From the NCBI RefSeq assembly GCF_001854865.1, contig NZ_MDDW01000026.1, forward strand, positions 362,698-369,589: DNA of 6,892 nt, read 5' to 3'. A program made the translations under genes and the position numbers. Positions 6,654 to 6,892 of this stretch are shown here, piece by piece. The notes beneath the pieces were generated by a model, which had not been told where the DNA came from, ran no database searches, and saw only the letters and a program-made list of their open reading frames with translations. Numbering within the stretch: position 1 is the stretch's first letter; every line of letters starts with the position of its first letter. This stretch comes from Rhizobium sp. LCM 4573. GTDB taxonomy: Bacteria; Pseudomonadota; Alphaproteobacteria; Rhizobiales; Rhizobiaceae.

Positions 6654-6892
6654 TTAACTCAAGACAGCCACTTTCTCCGTCTCCGCGTCATCGTCAGAGA
6701 GGAACTGATAGCTGTAGAGGCGGTGATAAAGGCCGCCCTTGGCCAGTAGCTCGCGCTGGCTACCCTCTTCGGCAACACGCCCCTCTTCCATCACGATGAT
6801 CTTGTCGGCCTTGGCGACCGTCGATAGGCGATGCGCAATGACGATCGTAGTGCGCCCCGTTGTCAGCCTCTGCAAGGCCTCGTTGACAAGAG
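6654..6892 (-). CDS. ABC exporter ATP-binding domain, C-terminal end (partial)
   Basis: This is the last 79 residues or so of an ABC transporter whose start lies beyond the right edge; the frame is open to the edge and ends at a TAA at 6654-6656. Near the start of the visible part is the region after Walker B and the D-loop (LVNEALQRLTTGRTT). It is followed by the H-loop in IVIAHRLSTV, whose histidine senses the ATP gamma-phosphate, and by KADKIIVMEEGRVAEEGS, the usual strand pair ending a nucleotide-binding domain. The spacing and the tail (GGLYHRLYSYQF, then an acidic end) fit MsbA-like half-exporters that fuse a six-helix membrane domain to the ATPase, but the membrane part is not visible. 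Lipid or polysaccharide export would suit the neighbours; that is inference. The stretch 6721-6840 is about 62% GC, clearly higher than the genes downstream, so it may be host core sequence bordering an acquired cluster. Confidence 0.9.
   Translation of the reverse strand, partial: LVNEALQRLTTGRTTIVIAHRLSTVAKADKIIVMEEGRVAEEGSQRELLAKGGLYHRLYSYQFLSDDDAETEKVAVLS

Noticed and set aside
1..6892. tRNA, rRNA, CRISPR array, insertion sequence or attachment site
   Set aside because: Coding sequence covers almost the whole window; I saw no regularly spaced direct repeats, no transposase-like protein and no terminal inverted repeats.

Overview
The window holds one tight, one-directional gene cluster on the minus strand, followed (in transcription order) from the C-terminal end of an ABC exporter at the right edge to a large membrane protein cut off at the left edge. 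Its layout resembles a surface-polysaccharide or lipid-linked-sugar modification locus of a Gram-negative bacterium. An alphaproteobacterium such as a Rhizobiales member is my best guess, from the general look of the proteins and the GC-rich exporter gene, but nothing here fixes the taxon.

Layout, right to left: (1) the last 79 residues or so of an ABC exporter ATPase, 6654-6892; (2) a 160-base non-coding gap, 6494-6653, the only sizeable gap and the likely site of the cluster promoter; (3) a short-chain-dehydrogenase-type nucleotide-sugar epimerase/reductase homologue, 5537-6493; (4) a TIM-barrel sugar isomerase/epimerase, 4689-5537; (5) a membrane-anchored, GtrB-like family-2 glycosyltransferase whose catalytic signatures look eroded, 3661-4689; (6) a DAO-type FAD-dependent oxidoreductase, 2507-3664; (7) a GtrA-family four-helix membrane protein, 2079-2507; (8) a soluble DPM1-like family-2 glycosyltransferase, 1270-2082; (9) a polytopic membrane protein, 1-1253, open to the window edge and probably a GT-C-type glycosyltransferase or a similar acceptor-side enzyme.

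Genes 3 to 8 overlap one another by 1 or 4 bases at every junction, and gene 9 starts 16 bases after gene 8, so the seven genes almost certainly form one translationally coupled operon. Genes 7, 8 and 9 match the logic of three-component polyprenyl-phosphate sugar systems: a cytoplasmic GT2 charges the lipid carrier, a GtrA protein helps flip it, and a polytopic enzyme transfers the sugar on the periplasmic side. Genes 3, 4 and 6 add a redox/isomerisation module that I infer makes or tailors an uncommon sugar or sugar-like group. The most unusual point is the two GT2-like proteins: one keeps most catalytic motifs but has no membrane helices, while the other keeps the two-helix anchor but has lost the acidic motifs. 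They could work as a split enzyme.

Base composition drops from about 62% GC in the exporter stretch that I counted (6721-6840) to about 43% at the left edge (1-240), which suggests that the cluster was acquired next to a core exporter gene.
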